The position numbers and the translations under genes were made by a program. Of a stretch of DNA of 64,000 nucleotides, positions 1 to 10,000 are shown one piece after another (the first letter of the stretch is position 1; the number at the start of each line of letters is the position of its first letter). Under the pieces are notes generated by a model, which was not told where the DNA came from, ran no database searches, and worked only from the letters and a program-made list of their open reading frames with translations. Where the stretch lies: contig NZ_VTWS01000001.1 of assembly GCF_008727875.1 (NCBI RefSeq), positions 992,001 to 1,056,000 on the forward strand, given 5' to 3'. This DNA is from Larkinella humicola (GTDB lineage Bacteria > Bacteroidota > Bacteroidia > Cytophagales > Spirosomataceae).

Positions 1-2
1 GC

Positions 3-179
3 TGGATTCTGGCAGTTTTGCAAGCGGCTTTCCTCTGGATCGGCTACACGTTTTTTACGGCTTCTCCCGAAAACGGCGGTAAACAGGAACTGGAGCTTTT
101 CTGCCTCTACGGTTCCATTTTCCTCACGTTTCTGGGAAGTTTCGTCGGCGGTATTTTGAAACGGGCAGTCGGTAACTGA
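3..179 (+). CDS. C-terminal part of a membrane protein (5' end outside window)
   Basis: An open frame enters from the left edge and ends at TGA 177-179, giving 58 residues. The visible part has two hydrophobic stretches (about residues 1-20 and 36-53) separated by a short polar loop containing ENGGKQE. The protein then ends on a basic tail (KRAVGN). This looks like the last two transmembrane helices of an integral membrane protein. Nothing in the fragment identifies the family. The frame has no stop for the full 177 bases and the base use matches neighbouring genes, so it is likely real. Confidence 0.55.
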   Translation, partial: WILAVLQAAFLWIGYTFFTASPENGGKQELELFCLYGSIFLTFLGSFVGGILKRAVGN

Positions 180-511
180 TCGGGGGCTTGGTGTTCATTA
201 TTCGATATTTTCTAGTTTTAACGCAAACTGTGAGATTATTGACCCCTCCGGGGTCCGATGTTAATAGCAAATCGGTATTTCAAGAGCTCCAGGCGTGCCG
301 GAGGTACGCGATATAAGCTGAGTTGCGTACCTCCGGCACGCCTGGAGCTCTTGAAATACCGATTTGCTATTAACATTACGTGCCTCTGGCACTCAAACAA
401 CTGTTAGGCAAGGGCATCATCTCATAGCTGGCGTTATTATTAAACTTGAATATCGAACACCGAATGTTGAATAACGAATACTGAACAAAGAATCATGAAC
501 ACTGAACGCTG
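180..511. other. Gene-free stretch holding a nested palindrome
   Basis: These 332 bases between the membrane protein and the end of the glycosidase gene hold no coding frame I can support. The centre is the 52-bp perfect inverted repeat at 258-376. It is flanked at a distance by a 9-bp inverted pair, TTCGATATT (201-209) and AATATCGAA (449-457). A word related to other palindromes of this window (TGAATAACGAAT) lies near 468-479. Confidence 0.6.
258..376. repeat. Perfect 52-bp inverted repeat with 15-base loop
   Basis: Left arm 258-309 and right arm 325-376 are exact reverse complements over 52 bases; the loop is 310-324. The arm contains GGCGTGCCGGAGGTACGC next to an AT-rich outer part. It lies downstream of one gene and downstream of the opposing glycosidase operon, so it could end transcription from both sides. 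Its length and perfection are far beyond a normal intrinsic terminator, and there is no T tract. It may be a dispersed palindromic element. Confidence 0.9.
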
Positions 512-1519
512 CTACTTCAACGGCTGCGGCTTCACGCCTTCCACCGTAATCTTCACCGGCTTAATCAATCCCTTCGCGTCAAATTCCATGACGTCGATGC
601 AGGTTTCGCGATGGTTACCATCGGTTTCCGTTAGCGGCCGACGGTGATACACGATGTACCATTGATCTTTGCCCGGCACCTGAATCACGGAATGATGACC
701 CGCGCCGGTTGCCACTGCGGGATCCTGCTTGAGAATTTTATCAACCCGCTCGAAGGGGCCAAACGGCGAATCCGCCATGGCGTAAGCGACGGAATAGTTT
801 GGGCCAGTCCAGCCACCTTCCGACCACATGAAATAATATTTGCCGTTGCGAATGAACATGAACGGCCCTTCAACGTAGCCTTTGGGCGTAATTTCCTTAA
901 ACGTCGTGCCATCGGCAAACGGCACAAAACCGGTGAAATCGTCTTTCAGTTTAGCGATGTTGCAGTGCCGCCAGCCGCCGTAAATCATGTAATACTGACC
1001 GTCTTTGTCCTTGAAAACAAACTGGTCGATGGGCTGTGCCCCGTTGATGATCTTGTCGATCAGCGGTTTACCCAGAAGATCCCTGAATGGTCCCGCCGGA
1101 TTGTCGGCCACGGCCACGCCAATCCCGCCCACGTCTTTCTGATCATTCTGAATGTCATTCGCTCCGAAAAACAGGTAATACTTGCCGCCTTTTTCAACGA
1201 TGGCCGGTGCCCACATGGCCCGCCAGGCCCATTTGATGGCCGTGGTGTCGATAATCCGGCTGTGTTTCGTCCAGGTCACCAGGTCGGGTGACGAAAACGC
1301 ATCCATGAAAACCTGCTGGTTGTAGGGTGCCGAGTAGGTTGGATAAATCCAGTATTTGTTCCCCAGAATAACACCTTCGGGATCGGCATACCAGCCCGGA
1401 AACACCGGGTTGCCAGACACTGACTTTTTCCCCGCCTTGGGTTGAGGAGTCATTGAGCCTTGTGAAAAAACCGGGAGGAATGAAAAAAGGAAAGCAACAA
1501 GCAGAAAATAGCGTTTCAT
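512..1519 (-). CDS. Secreted glycoside hydrolase family 43 enzyme
   Basis: This 335-residue protein has a signal peptide (MKRYFLLVAFLFSFLPVFSQ) followed by a five-bladed beta-propeller typical of GH43 arabinosidases and xylosidases. The three carboxylates expected in the family are visible: Asp46 in YADPEG (general base), Asp165 in QPIDQF (pKa modulator) and Glu217 in YVEGPF (general acid). Likely substrate is an arabinose- or xylose-containing side chain, cleaved in the periplasm or at the surface; the exact sugar cannot be read from sequence. It is the last gene of a minus-strand operon, 26 bases after a second propeller glycosidase, suggesting they work on the same glycan. Length is normal for a single-domain GH43. 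Confidence 0.85.
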   Translation of the reverse strand: MKRYFLLVAFLFSFLPVFSQGSMTPQPKAGKKSVSGNPVFPGWYADPEGVILGNKYWIYPTYSAPYNQQVFMDAFSSPDLVTWTKHSRIIDTTAIKWAWRAMWAPAIVEKGGKYYLFFGANDIQNDQKDVGGIGVAVADNPAGPFRDLLGKPLIDKIINGAQPIDQFVFKDKDGQYYMIYGGWRHCNIAKLKDDFTGFVPFADGTTFKEITPKGYVEGPFMFIRNGKYYFMWSEGGWTGPNYSVAYAMADSPFGPFERVDKILKQDPAVATGAGHHSVIQVPGKDQWYIVYHRRPLTETDGNHRETCIDVMEFDAKGLIKPVKITVEGVKPQPLK

Positions 1520-1545
1520 CAGGATGGAATAGTTAAATCAATTCG

Positions 1546-2463
1546 TTAGGGTTGGGAAGTGGGCAGAAAAACCCGGACATCCGGGTGCATCGTATAAAGG
1601 CGGTATTTCGTACCGTCATGAACCAGAAATCCGCTCGACGTATTGTTTTCCATAATGGGATTTTTGGCGTATTTCTTCCAGTGAATCAGGTCTTTCGAAA
1701 CCGCTACGTTGTTGGTCCACTCCCGCCAGTCTTTAAAAGCCGACGCGTGGTAGTACATATAATACAGCCCTTTATGTTTGATAATCTGGTTGGTTGCCAC
1801 CGCAAACTGGTCGTATTTCTCCGGTCCGCATTTCAAAACCGGCTCATCCTGCACGTTCTTCCAGCTTTTAAGGTCTTTGGAGGTGGCCAGCCAAACCGCG
1901 GCATCGTTCCGTTCATAAAATAAATACCAGACACCACCTTCCTTCCAGATGGCCGGGGTGCCATACGGACCGGCACTGAGCGGTTTTCCGTCGACACCGC
2001 GGATATCAAGCGGGCCGCGTTCTTCCCAGTGAAGGCGGTCGGTCGACGTCAGGAGGTGGGCAACGTCCTCTTTCCCTTCAGCAAACATATAATAGGTGCT
2101 GCCCGATTTCACAACCGACATATCCTCCACCCAACCCTGAGTATAAATGGGGTTTTCCGGGTGCCGTTTCCAGGTAAACCCGTCGGATGACGTCGCCAGC
2201 CCCAGATATTTCGTCGTGCTTTTTCCGTCTTTGTAGCCCGTGTACCACAGGTACCAGTTTTTGCCCTCCCGCAGAATGTAGCCCCGCTCCCGGATGTGAT
2301 GATCCCAGGTGGATGCCTTCGTACCGGCAAAAACCGGGTTGTGTTCATACGGTGTAAACTGGACGAGTTCATCCGGAAACTCAGGGTCAGGAGCCGGTTT
2401 TTCGGACACCATCCAGCCAAAAAACAAGGTGGAAATCAAGACAATCAGGTAGGGTTTTCTCAT
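1546..2463 (-). CDS. Beta-propeller glycosidase-like protein (GH43/GH117-like fold)
   Basis: The 305-residue protein starts with a hydrophobic export signal (MRKPYLIVLISTLFFGWMVS). It then shows repeated blade motifs such as NWYLWYTG, TYYMFAEG, VWYLFYER and LYYMYYHA, each followed by short S-x-D-x-x-x-W turns (SSDGFTW, STDRLHW, SKDLKSW, SKDLIHW). This pattern is the five-bladed propeller of GH43, GH117 and GH130-like enzymes. Candidate acidic residues lie in WDHH, WVEDM and YDQF, but I cannot assign a family or substrate. It sits 10 bases after the DUF2132 gene and 26 bases before the GH43 gene, so the three are probably co-transcribed. Confidence 0.7.
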   Translation of the reverse strand: MRKPYLIVLISTLFFGWMVSEKPAPDPEFPDELVQFTPYEHNPVFAGTKASTWDHHIRERGYILREGKNWYLWYTGYKDGKSTTKYLGLATSSDGFTWKRHPENPIYTQGWVEDMSVVKSGSTYYMFAEGKEDVAHLLTSTDRLHWEERGPLDIRGVDGKPLSAGPYGTPAIWKEGGVWYLFYERNDAAVWLATSKDLKSWKNVQDEPVLKCGPEKYDQFAVATNQIIKHKGLYYMYYHASAFKDWREWTNNVAVSKDLIHWKKYAKNPIMENNTSSGFLVHDGTKYRLYTMHPDVRVFLPTSQP

Positions 2464-2473
2464 AAAAAACAGG

Positions 2474-2695
2474 TCACTTGGTTTTGAGGGATAGGTATAG
2501 TTCTTCTACTTTTTGCCGCGCCCAGGGCGTCTTTCGCAGGAACGTGAGGCTGGATTTGATGCTTGGATTGTCAGTAAAACAGCGGATGGTAATGCGTTGC
2601 CCCAATCGCGCCCAGCCATAGTGTTCCACCAGCTCGGTCAGGATGTTTTCGAGGGTCTTGCCGTGGAGTGGGTTATTGGGCTGAAGCGGGGTCAT
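2474..2695 (-). CDS. DUF2132 / VF530 family small DNA-binding protein
   Basis: A 73-residue protein with the hallmark sequence of the VF530 (DUF2132) family: [10 protein letters not shown] near the start, LVEHYGW in the middle, and [13 protein letters not shown] before the C-terminal helix. The family is small, basic and described as DNA-binding; its cellular role is not established. It is the first gene of the minus-strand operon with the two glycosidases, and its stop lies only 10 bases before the next start. A TATCTTTG element upstream at 2722-2729 fits a Bacteroidota -7 box. Confidence 0.85.
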   Translation of the reverse strand: MTPLQPNNPLHGKTLENILTELVEHYGWARLGQRITIRCFTDNPSIKSSLTFLRKTPWARQKVEELYLSLKTK

Positions 2696-2721
2696 GATCA
2701 GAATTCGGTTACATTCGGCTG

Positions 2722-2729
2722 CAAAGATA
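2722..2729 (-). promoter_or_regulatory. Candidate -7 element for the DUF2132-glycosidase operon
   Basis: On the minus strand this reads TATCTTTG, a full match to the Bacteroidota -7 consensus TAnnTTTG, 26 bases before the DUF2132 start. No clear TTG -33 box was found at the expected distance, so confidence is limited. Confidence 0.45.
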
Positions 2730-2934
2730 GCCCAAGTTGCGAAACGGGGGTTTTCCGGGACAAATCTTCTTTTTAATCACCAATGCACGTTGTTTTTCGT
2801 TTTTTAAGGCTACCTTAAGCAAGATTAAAGAGAAAAGACGTTAGATAACAGAACCAGGTCTAAAACCGTGGCGGTTTTCAGTCGGATTCTGGTCTATATT
2901 TTCTTTCATTAACACAACTCTAATCCCCAGAACC

Positions 2935-3048
2935 ATGGCACAGCAGAAAGCACCCACAAAAGGAAGCGCAAAAAAACCGTCGGAAAAAACGTTGAAGGAA
3001 AAACGGGCCGACAAACAAACGAAGCGCGACAACAAAAAAGATTATTAA
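2935..3048 (+). CDS. Tiny lysine-rich basic protein (37 residues)
   Basis: ATG 2935 opens a 37-residue frame ending at TAA 3046-3048: it begins MAQQKAPTKGSAKKPSEK and finishes with KRDNKKDY. About a third of residues are lysine or arginine, it has no hydrophobic segment, and it should be disordered. Small Lys-rich proteins of this style are common and unnamed in Cytophagales; a nucleic-acid or ribosome-associated role is only a guess. It lies tail-to-tail with the radical SAM gene, two bases apart. It is too short for most ORF cut-offs. A longer minus-strand frame overlaps it, but that frame lacks a recognisable protein signature. Confidence 0.55.
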   Translation: MAQQKAPTKGSAKKPSEKTLKEKRADKQTKRDNKKDY

Positions 3049-3050
3049 TC

Positions 3051-5312
3051 TTAAACAATCAGCAGTCCATTCTGACGCAAATTTCGCCATGCTGCCGACT
3101 GCATAAAAGTCCCAAAACTCCCTAAACCGGCGGCTTCAAAGTCCGCTTTCAAGCCGTCGAGGGAGTAAGGTTCGGGATTGCCAATCACCAGTTTGGGCAT
3201 TGCGCCCTCCAGCCACTCTCCTACCGATACGCTGGTTTCCAACGCCCATTCGCTTTTCTTCGTGTAGAAAACCAGTTCAGCCACTTCGCTTACTTTATTT
3301 CCTTTCCTGACTTCCAGAATCGACGCGACTGGCAAACTTCCCGGCCAGATCACCATCGCATTGGAACGAAATTCACTGTCCGGCAATTGACGAATACTCT
3401 GTTCAATATACTTCGGCGGAATGCTGGTCGGCGGGGTTTTGAAAGTAAACCACTTTTTGAGCGGAAACTCAAAAGCGACGCCGTGCATGTAGTTGAAAAG
3501 CGATTTCCGCAAACCCTCTGAAAACAGACTGTGATCGGTCCCTAAGGGGTCGTCGTGGTCCAGGTCGTTGTCGGCAAACAAACCGGTTTCGGGGCCAATC
3601 CGCTGGACGTCGAAACCCGCCGGATGCAGTCCCACCGGGCTGTGGGCCGTCATGGCAAACCGGTGCCAGAACCCCGACTGCACAATCCCGGTTTCGAACA
3701 ATTGCCGCACCATTTCCAGCGAATCGATGGTTTCCTGCGCCGTTTGCGTCGGAAAACCGTACATCAGGTACGCATGAACCATGATGCCGGCCTGCGTAAA
3801 ACCGTCGGCTACCCGCGCAACCTGCGCCACCGTGACGCCTTTTTTCATGCGTTCGAGCAAGCGATCCGACGCTACTTCCAGCCCACCCGAAACGGCAATG
3901 CAGCCCGATAATTTCAGCAACTGACAGAGGTCGGGGGTGAAGTTTTTTTCGAACCGGATGTTGGTCCACCACACTACCGTCAGCTTCCGCCGGATGATTT
4001 CGAGTGCCAGATCGCGCATTAAAGCGGGCGGTGCTGCTTCGTCCACAAAGTGAAAACCATTCTGCCCGGTTTGTTCGATAATCTCCTCAATCCGGTCACA
4101 GAGCAGGGCTGCAGTCAAGGGTTCATACCGTTTGATGTAGTCGAGGGTGACGTCACAAAATGAACATTTCCCCCAGTAACACCCGTGCGCCAGGGTCAGC
4201 TTATTCCAGCGTCCGTCGCTCCAGAGCCGGTGCATCGGATTGACGATTTCGATGACGGATAAATAGTCGTTCAGCCGCAGATCGCGGTAGTCGGGCGTGC
4301 CGGTATCCCGTTGTGGTACATCGCGCTCCCGGTTCTGGTTGTAGTAGGTCACGACGCCCTCCGTTCGGGCATAGACCCGCTTCAAACCGGCCCGGTCGCG
4401 CTGACCCGCCAGAAAATCCAGCAGCGACAGCAAGGGCGCTTCGCCGTCGTCGAGGCAGATGTAATCGACGTAATCAAAAACCCGGGGTTCCTTCAGCGAA
4501 CGGAGTTCCGTATTGGCATAACCGCCCCCCATGATGACGGCGATATCGGGATGGTGTTTCTTGAGATACTGACCGCACTTTAACGCACCATACAGGTTTC
4601 CGGGGAACGGAACTGTCAGACAAACCACATCGGGTTGCCATTGTTGCAGCCGTTGTTCGAGCAGGTTCGTTAAGGTTACCGAAATCAGGGTTTCGGGAGC
4701 TTGTAAAGCCGCATGAAGGTCATCGAAGTGCGTGGCCGAGCGCCCCAGACGTTCGGCATACCGACTAAATCCAAAGTGCGGATCGATGGCTTCGGTGATC
4801 AGATCGGCCAGGTCTTCGAGGTACAGGGTCGCCAGATGCCGCGCTTTGTCGTGAATGCCCATCGTGCCGAACGCCCAGTCCAGGTCATCGAGTTGGGCAA
4901 ACCGCGAGGCTTCGGGCAAATAGGAACGATCGCAAATGCTGTGGGCCAGCGTCGGATTTTTGTTCTGCAAAAACCGGATCACCGGGTCGATGGTGCTGAT
5001 GTAATCGTCGCGGAGCGAAAAAATCCGAAAGCTGTTTTCAGACAGTTCGGCGTCTGAAGCGTCCAGTTCGGAAAACAACGTCTGCAAACCGTTTCGTGAG
5101 AACAGCTTCAGAATCACCTCAATCCCCAGATCAGCCTGGTGCGACCGGAATCCCTTCGTATTCAGAAAGCCCTTCAGGTAAGCCGTGGCCGGATACGGCG
5201 TGTTGAGCTGCGTGAAAGGTGGGGTAATAAAAAGGATCTTCTGTTCCAAGATGCTGCCGGGCTTCGTTCCAGACAAAGGTAGTTCTTGTTGGTTAGAAAT
5301 AGCTCTTTTCAC
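3051..5312 (-). CDS. B12-binding-type radical SAM protein
   Basis: This 753-residue protein has an N-terminal half like the Rossmann cobalamin-binding domains of class B radical SAM enzymes (KILFITPPFTQLNTPYPATAYLKGFL; later DVVCLTVPFPGN and IAVIMGGGYAN). The radical SAM TIM barrel follows. The iron-sulfur motif is CYWGKCSFC at residues 378, 383 and 386, so the first spacing is CX4C rather than the canonical CX3C. Downstream GGLEVASDRLLERMKKGVT and AYLMYGFPTQT fit the barrel. Substrate is unknown. It is a single gene, divergent from the serine hydrolase with only 35 bases between the two starts. Confidence 0.8.
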   Translation of the reverse strand: MKRAISNQQELPLSGTKPGSILEQKILFITPPFTQLNTPYPATAYLKGFLNTKGFRSHQADLGIEVILKLFSRNGLQTLFSELDASDAELSENSFRIFSLRDDYISTIDPVIRFLQNKNPTLAHSICDRSYLPEASRFAQLDDLDWAFGTMGIHDKARHLATLYLEDLADLITEAIDPHFGFSRYAERLGRSATHFDDLHAALQAPETLISVTLTNLLEQRLQQWQPDVVCLTVPFPGNLYGALKCGQYLKKHHPDIAVIMGGGYANTELRSLKEPRVFDYVDYICLDDGEAPLLSLLDFLAGQRDRAGLKRVYARTEGVVTYYNQNRERDVPQRDTGTPDYRDLRLNDYLSVIEIVNPMHRLWSDGRWNKLTLAHGCYWGKCSFCDVTLDYIKRYEPLTAALLCDRIEEIIEQTGQNGFHFVDEAAPPALMRDLALEIIRRKLTVVWWTNIRFEKNFTPDLCQLLKLSGCIAVSGGLEVASDRLLERMKKGVTVAQVARVADGFTQAGIMVHAYLMYGFPTQTAQETIDSLEMVRQLFETGIVQSGFWHRFAMTAHSPVGLHPAGFDVQRIGPETGLFADNDLDHDDPLGTDHSLFSEGLRKSLFNYMHGVAFEFPLKKWFTFKTPPTSIPPKYIEQSIRQLPDSEFRSNAMVIWPGSLPVASILEVRKGNKVSEVAELVFYTKKSEWALETSVSVGEWLEGAMPKLVIGNPEPYSLDGLKADFEAAGLGSFGTFMQSAAWRNLRQNGLLIV

Positions 5313-5347
5313 AAATGCGTCCTATTTTAGCGCAACCGAATACAGCC

Positions 5348-6934
5348 ATGAAAAAACACCTCCTTCCCCTCGCTCTTCTGCTTGCCTCGATCGCCAACGG
5401 CCAGCCCAAACCCGCAGCGGGAGAACGCCTGCCTGCCTCGTATTCAACCACTTACCAGGCGCCGTTTTTTGCCGATCCCCAGCGGAATGAAAAAATTGCA
5501 GCGGTTTTCCCGGTCATCGACAGTTTATACCGCCAACATGCTGAAAAGAACCATTTTCCCGGTCTGGCGTTTGGCGTCGTAGTCGATGGAAAGCTGGTTC
5601 ATGCGGGCGGTTTTGGCTTCACGGATGTGGCGAAGAAAACCGCGGCCACGCCGAAGTCACTGTTTCGCATGGCATCGATGAGCAAGAGTGTGACTACCAT
5701 GGCGATTCTGAAACTGCGGGACGAAGGCAAACTGCGGCTCGACGATCCGGCTTACCTCTACATTCCGGAATTAAAAAAACTGTCCTACCTTACCTCGGAT
5801 TCGCCCCTGATTACGGTTCGGAATCTGATGACGCATTCAGCAGGATTTCCCGAAGACAATCCCTGGGGTGACCGGCAACTGGACGACAGCCCGGCCGATC
5901 TGCTCAAGCTGATTGCGGGAGGATTGTCGCTTTCGAATGTTCCGGGAATAACCTATGAATACAGCAATCTGGGGTTTGCGATGCTGGGTGCCATCATCAC
6001 CAAAGTTTCCGGAAAACCGTACCAGCAATACATCGACGAAGCCATTTTCAAACCGCTGGGTATGACGCAAACGGTTTGGGAATACACCAAAATACCGTCG
6101 GCGTTACTGGCACACGGTTACCGCTGGCAAGCGAATAGCTGGCTCGAAGAACCGCTCTTGCACGACGGATCATACGGCGCGATGGGCGGTTTAATTACCT
6201 CTGTGGAGGATTTTAGCAAGTACATGGCGTTTCATGAGTCAGCCTGGCCCGCCCGCAGCGATGCCGAAACCGGCCGGGGCAGCGGGTCACCCATCAAACG
6301 CAGTTCGGTGCGCGAAATGCAACAACCCTGGACATTCAACAGCCTCAGTGCCAACTTCAAATACCCCAGTGGCCGGGCCTGCCCAATGGTGAGCAGCTAC
6401 GCCTATGGTCTGCGCTGGAGCCGCGATTGCGATGGGCGGGTTTATGTAGGCCATACAGGCGGGCTTCCCGGTTTTGGCAGCCAGTGGTGGATCGTGCCGG
6501 AATACGGAATTGGCGTGGTGGCCTTCGGGAACCTAACCTACGCCGGCATGGGTTCGGTAAACTGGGCCGCACTGGATACGCTGATTACGACGGCGGGTTT
6601 AAAACCCCGTCTGATTCCGGTTTCCAAAATCCTGGCGCAACGCAAAGCTGAACTGGTTCAACTTCTCCCCGATTGGAAGAATGCGACTGAAAGCCAACTC
6701 TTTGCGGAAAACTTCTTCCCGGATTTGTCGCTCGAAATCCGTCGAAAAACGGTACAGGATTTGTACGCCAAAGCAGGAACCATTGTTCGTGTCGGCGAGT
6801 TGGTGGCCGAAAATCAACTGCGGGGCCGCTTCCTGATTGAAGGCGAAAAAGCGACTATCGATGTCTTTTTTACCCTGACGCCCGAAAACCCTGCCCTGAT
6901 TCAACAACTGGATTTCAGAGAAGTGAAGAAGTAA
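5348..6934 (+). CDS. Secreted serine hydrolase, class C beta-lactamase family
   Basis: The ATG at 5348 is preferred because it opens a clean signal peptide (MKKHLLPLALLLASIANGQ); an upstream ATG at 5315 would bury it. The mature protein belongs to the beta-lactamase/penicillin-binding serine hydrolase family. The catalytic SxxK is SMSK at residues 110-113, the tyrosine motif YSN is at 205-207, and the third motif HTGG starts at 369. About 528 residues, with a roughly 100-residue C-terminal extension beyond the catalytic domain. Family members act as D-aminopeptidases, esterases or carboxypeptidases in the periplasm; being a true beta-lactamase is not implied. A GC-rich insert near residues 300-320 (ETGRGSGSP) looks like a surface loop. 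Confidence 0.85.
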   Translation: MKKHLLPLALLLASIANGQPKPAAGERLPASYSTTYQAPFFADPQRNEKIAAVFPVIDSLYRQHAEKNHFPGLAFGVVVDGKLVHAGGFGFTDVAKKTAATPKSLFRMASMSKSVTTMAILKLRDEGKLRLDDPAYLYIPELKKLSYLTSDSPLITVRNLMTHSAGFPEDNPWGDRQLDDSPADLLKLIAGGLSLSNVPGITYEYSNLGFAMLGAIITKVSGKPYQQYIDEAIFKPLGMTQTVWEYTKIPSALLAHGYRWQANSWLEEPLLHDGSYGAMGGLITSVEDFSKYMAFHESAWPARSDAETGRGSGSPIKRSSVREMQQPWTFNSLSANFKYPSGRACPMVSSYAYGLRWSRDCDGRVYVGHTGGLPGFGSQWWIVPEYGIGVVAFGNLTYAGMGSVNWAALDTLITTAGLKPRLIPVSKILAQRKAELVQLLPDWKNATESQLFAENFFPDLSLEIRRKTVQDLYAKAGTIVRVGELVAENQLRGRFLIEGEKATIDVFFTLTPENPALIQQLDFREVKK

Positions 6935-7005
6935 GCGGACCTTATCGGGTGTACTTTTTTTATTTCGTAACTTTATTGTAAAATCGGCTATTTTCTAACA
7001 TCGAC

Positions 7006-10000
7006 TTGGTAAGTAAACAAACCCCAAATTCCACCCTGTTCCCTTTTTTAGCAGGTGGTGGTGAAGTAGGCCAACGCCTGCGGGCTTTCGACTGGTCCAA
7101 ATCCCCCCTGGGCGAACCCGATCAGTGGCCGCAAAGTTTAAAAACCGCCGTCAGCATCGTGCTTCGGTCCAGCTACCCCATGTTTATCTGGTGGGGACCG
7201 GAATTGATAAACCTTCACAACGATGCCTATGTCCCGTTGATGGGCCATAAACATCCCGCCTTTCTGGGCAAGCCCGCCAACGAACTCTGGTCCGAAATCT
7301 GGGAAGAAAGTTTGCTTCCGATGAAAAATCTGGTTTTTGATCAGCAGCAATCGATCTACGGCCAGGACTTGATGCTGTTGCTGGAACGAAAAGAATTTCC
7401 CGAAGAGGGCTACTTCAATTTTTCATACAGCCCGATTATCGACGAGAACGGGCAGGTAGGCGGTTTGTTCTGCGCCTGTCATGAAGAAACGGGCAAGGTA
7501 TTGCAACAACGCCGGTTGCAGACGCTGAATGCGCTAACCAGTCGGGTTCTATCCGCAAAAACAAAAGTCGATGCAGGCCGGATTGCCATTGACGTTCTGG
7601 GCCAGAACTACAAAGACATTCCGTTTGCCGCCTTTTATCTGATCGACCCGAACGGGCAGGAGGCTCAGTTGATCCATTGTTCGGGTATTCTGCCGGAAGA
7701 AGCTCCGTTCGAGAAAACCGTTTCGCTCGCCGACGACGCCACCGACGACTTCTGGCAACTCAACACCGCCCTAAAAACCGGTCAGCCGATCTGGATTCTG
7801 GGCGTTTCGAAGAAAGTCAGATCGATCGTCCAGTCGCTGACAGACCGACTACCCGACAATGCCTGTAGCTACCCGGTTCTCAAAGCAAGTTCGGGAGACC
7901 GGCTGGGCATTCTGGTAACTGGCATTAATCCGCACCGCGAATTTGACACTGATTATCAACAGTTTATTAGCCAGATTAGCACACAGATCGCCACAGCCAT
8001 TGACACGATCGAACGCTACGAAAATGAGTTTATACAGGCCCAACTACTGGCTGACATCGACCGTCAGACGCAATTGACGATTGCGAAAAACCGCCTGAAA
8101 GCGGAAGAACACATTCGGAATGTGATCAACCAGGCCCCTGTGGGCATTGCGGTTTTACAGGGAACTGATTTTGTGTTTGAGGCCGCCAATGATGCCTATC
8201 TCAATCTGATTGGAAAGTCGGCGGAGCAGACGCTCGGAAAGGCCATACTGGATGCCTTGCCGGAAATTCGCAATCAGGGCATCCTGGAATTGCTAAACCG
8301 GGTGGTCGAAACGGGCGAACCTTTTTTTGGCAACGAATTTGCCGTCGCCCTCAACCGGTTTGGAAAAACGGACATCGTCTATGTCAATTTTGTATATCAG
8401 CCCCTGCGGGAAGCCGATCAGTCGGTGAGCGGCCTCATCGTTGTTGCCAATGAGGTGACCGAACTGGTCAAATCCAAACACGCTACGCAGGAAAGTGAAC
8501 GGCAATTTCGGAATCTGGTCATTCAGTCGCCAATTGCGATGGCGATTTTCAGAGGAACCGACCTGATCATCGAAATTGCCAACGAGACCATGCTGAAAAC
8601 GCTGTGGAAACGACCCTTTTCGGAGGTTCAGGGAAAAAAATTGCTGGAGATATTCCCGGAGTTGCATGATCAGCCCTTTCCCGATCTGCTTGCCAAAGTT
8701 TACAAAACGGGCGAATCCTACACGGAAAAAGAAGCCCTCGCTTATGTGAACACCCCGGAGGGCATGGGCAAATATTACCTTGATTTTGAATATGCTCCCC
8801 TCTTCGGAACCGACCAAACGGTTTCCGGTATCATGGTGACCGTTAACGATGTGACGGAGAAAGTGGAAGCCCGCATCACCATTTATGAGGCCGAGCAACG
8901 ATCCCGTCTGGCCGTCGAAGCCGCCGAAATGGGAACGTATGACTGGGACATCGAGCATGGCGTTTTTCAGTATTCAGAACGGCTCGTGGAAATTTTCGGA
9001 TTGGCCCCAAATCAGCCGCATCAGCATTCTGAATTTAGTGGAGCCATTCACCCGGATGACCTGCCAATTCGGGCCAAAGCGCACGAAGAGGCTTTCCGAA
9101 CGGGTCGTTTGCACTACGAAGCCCGGCTGGCCCGGCCCGACCATGCCGTTCACTGGGTGCGGGCAATTGGAAAAGTAATTTTTGATGCCCAACAGAAACC
9201 CGTCCGGTTACTGGGGTCGGCCATCGACATTACACAGCAGGTGGAGGCCCGGAAAAATCTGGAAGAAATTGCCCAGGAACTGGAAAAGCGGGTAATGGAG
9301 CGAACGCTTGAACTCCGGAATATGAACGATGAACTGGTGCGCACCAACCACGAACTGGAGCAGTTTGCCTACATCGCCAGCCATGATTTGCAAGAACCGC
9401 TGCGCAAAATTCAAACGTTTACAGAACTGTTAACCGACACCGCTCACGACGAAGAATCGTCAAAGAACCTGTTGTCTAAAATCAGTTCTTCGGCACAGCG
9501 CATGTCCGCCCTGATTAAAGATGTGCTGAATTATTCACGCCTTTCCAGAACCGACGAACAATTTGTTCCGACTGATCTTAACCTGATTCTGAAGAATGTC
9601 AAAACTGACTTTGAGTTATTAATTGAGCAAAAAAAGGCGGTTATCGTACAGGATGAACTCCCGACACTGACCGCGATTCCACTGCAATTGAATCAGCTTT
9701 TTTCAAACCTGATTGGCAATTCGCTCAAGTTTTCTGAAAAGAATCCCGAAATCCGTATTTCATCGGATTTTCTTTTGCCAGAAGTAGCCCGAACGATTCC
9801 GAATTTACAGCCCGATCAGGTGTATGTCAAACTGAATTTTAAAGACAACGGTATCGGTTTTGAACAGCAGTATGCCGAACAGATTTTCACCATTTTTCAT
9901 CGGTTAAACGGGCGAAAGTCATATAGTGGAACGGGCATTGGTCTGGCATTGTGTAAAAAGATCGTTGAAAATCACAAAGGAGTGATTATCGCCGAAAGTG

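Noticed and set aside
1-5312. Polysaccharide utilisation locus at the left end
   Set aside because: Two glycosidases are present, but there are no SusC/SusD genes or regulators beside them.
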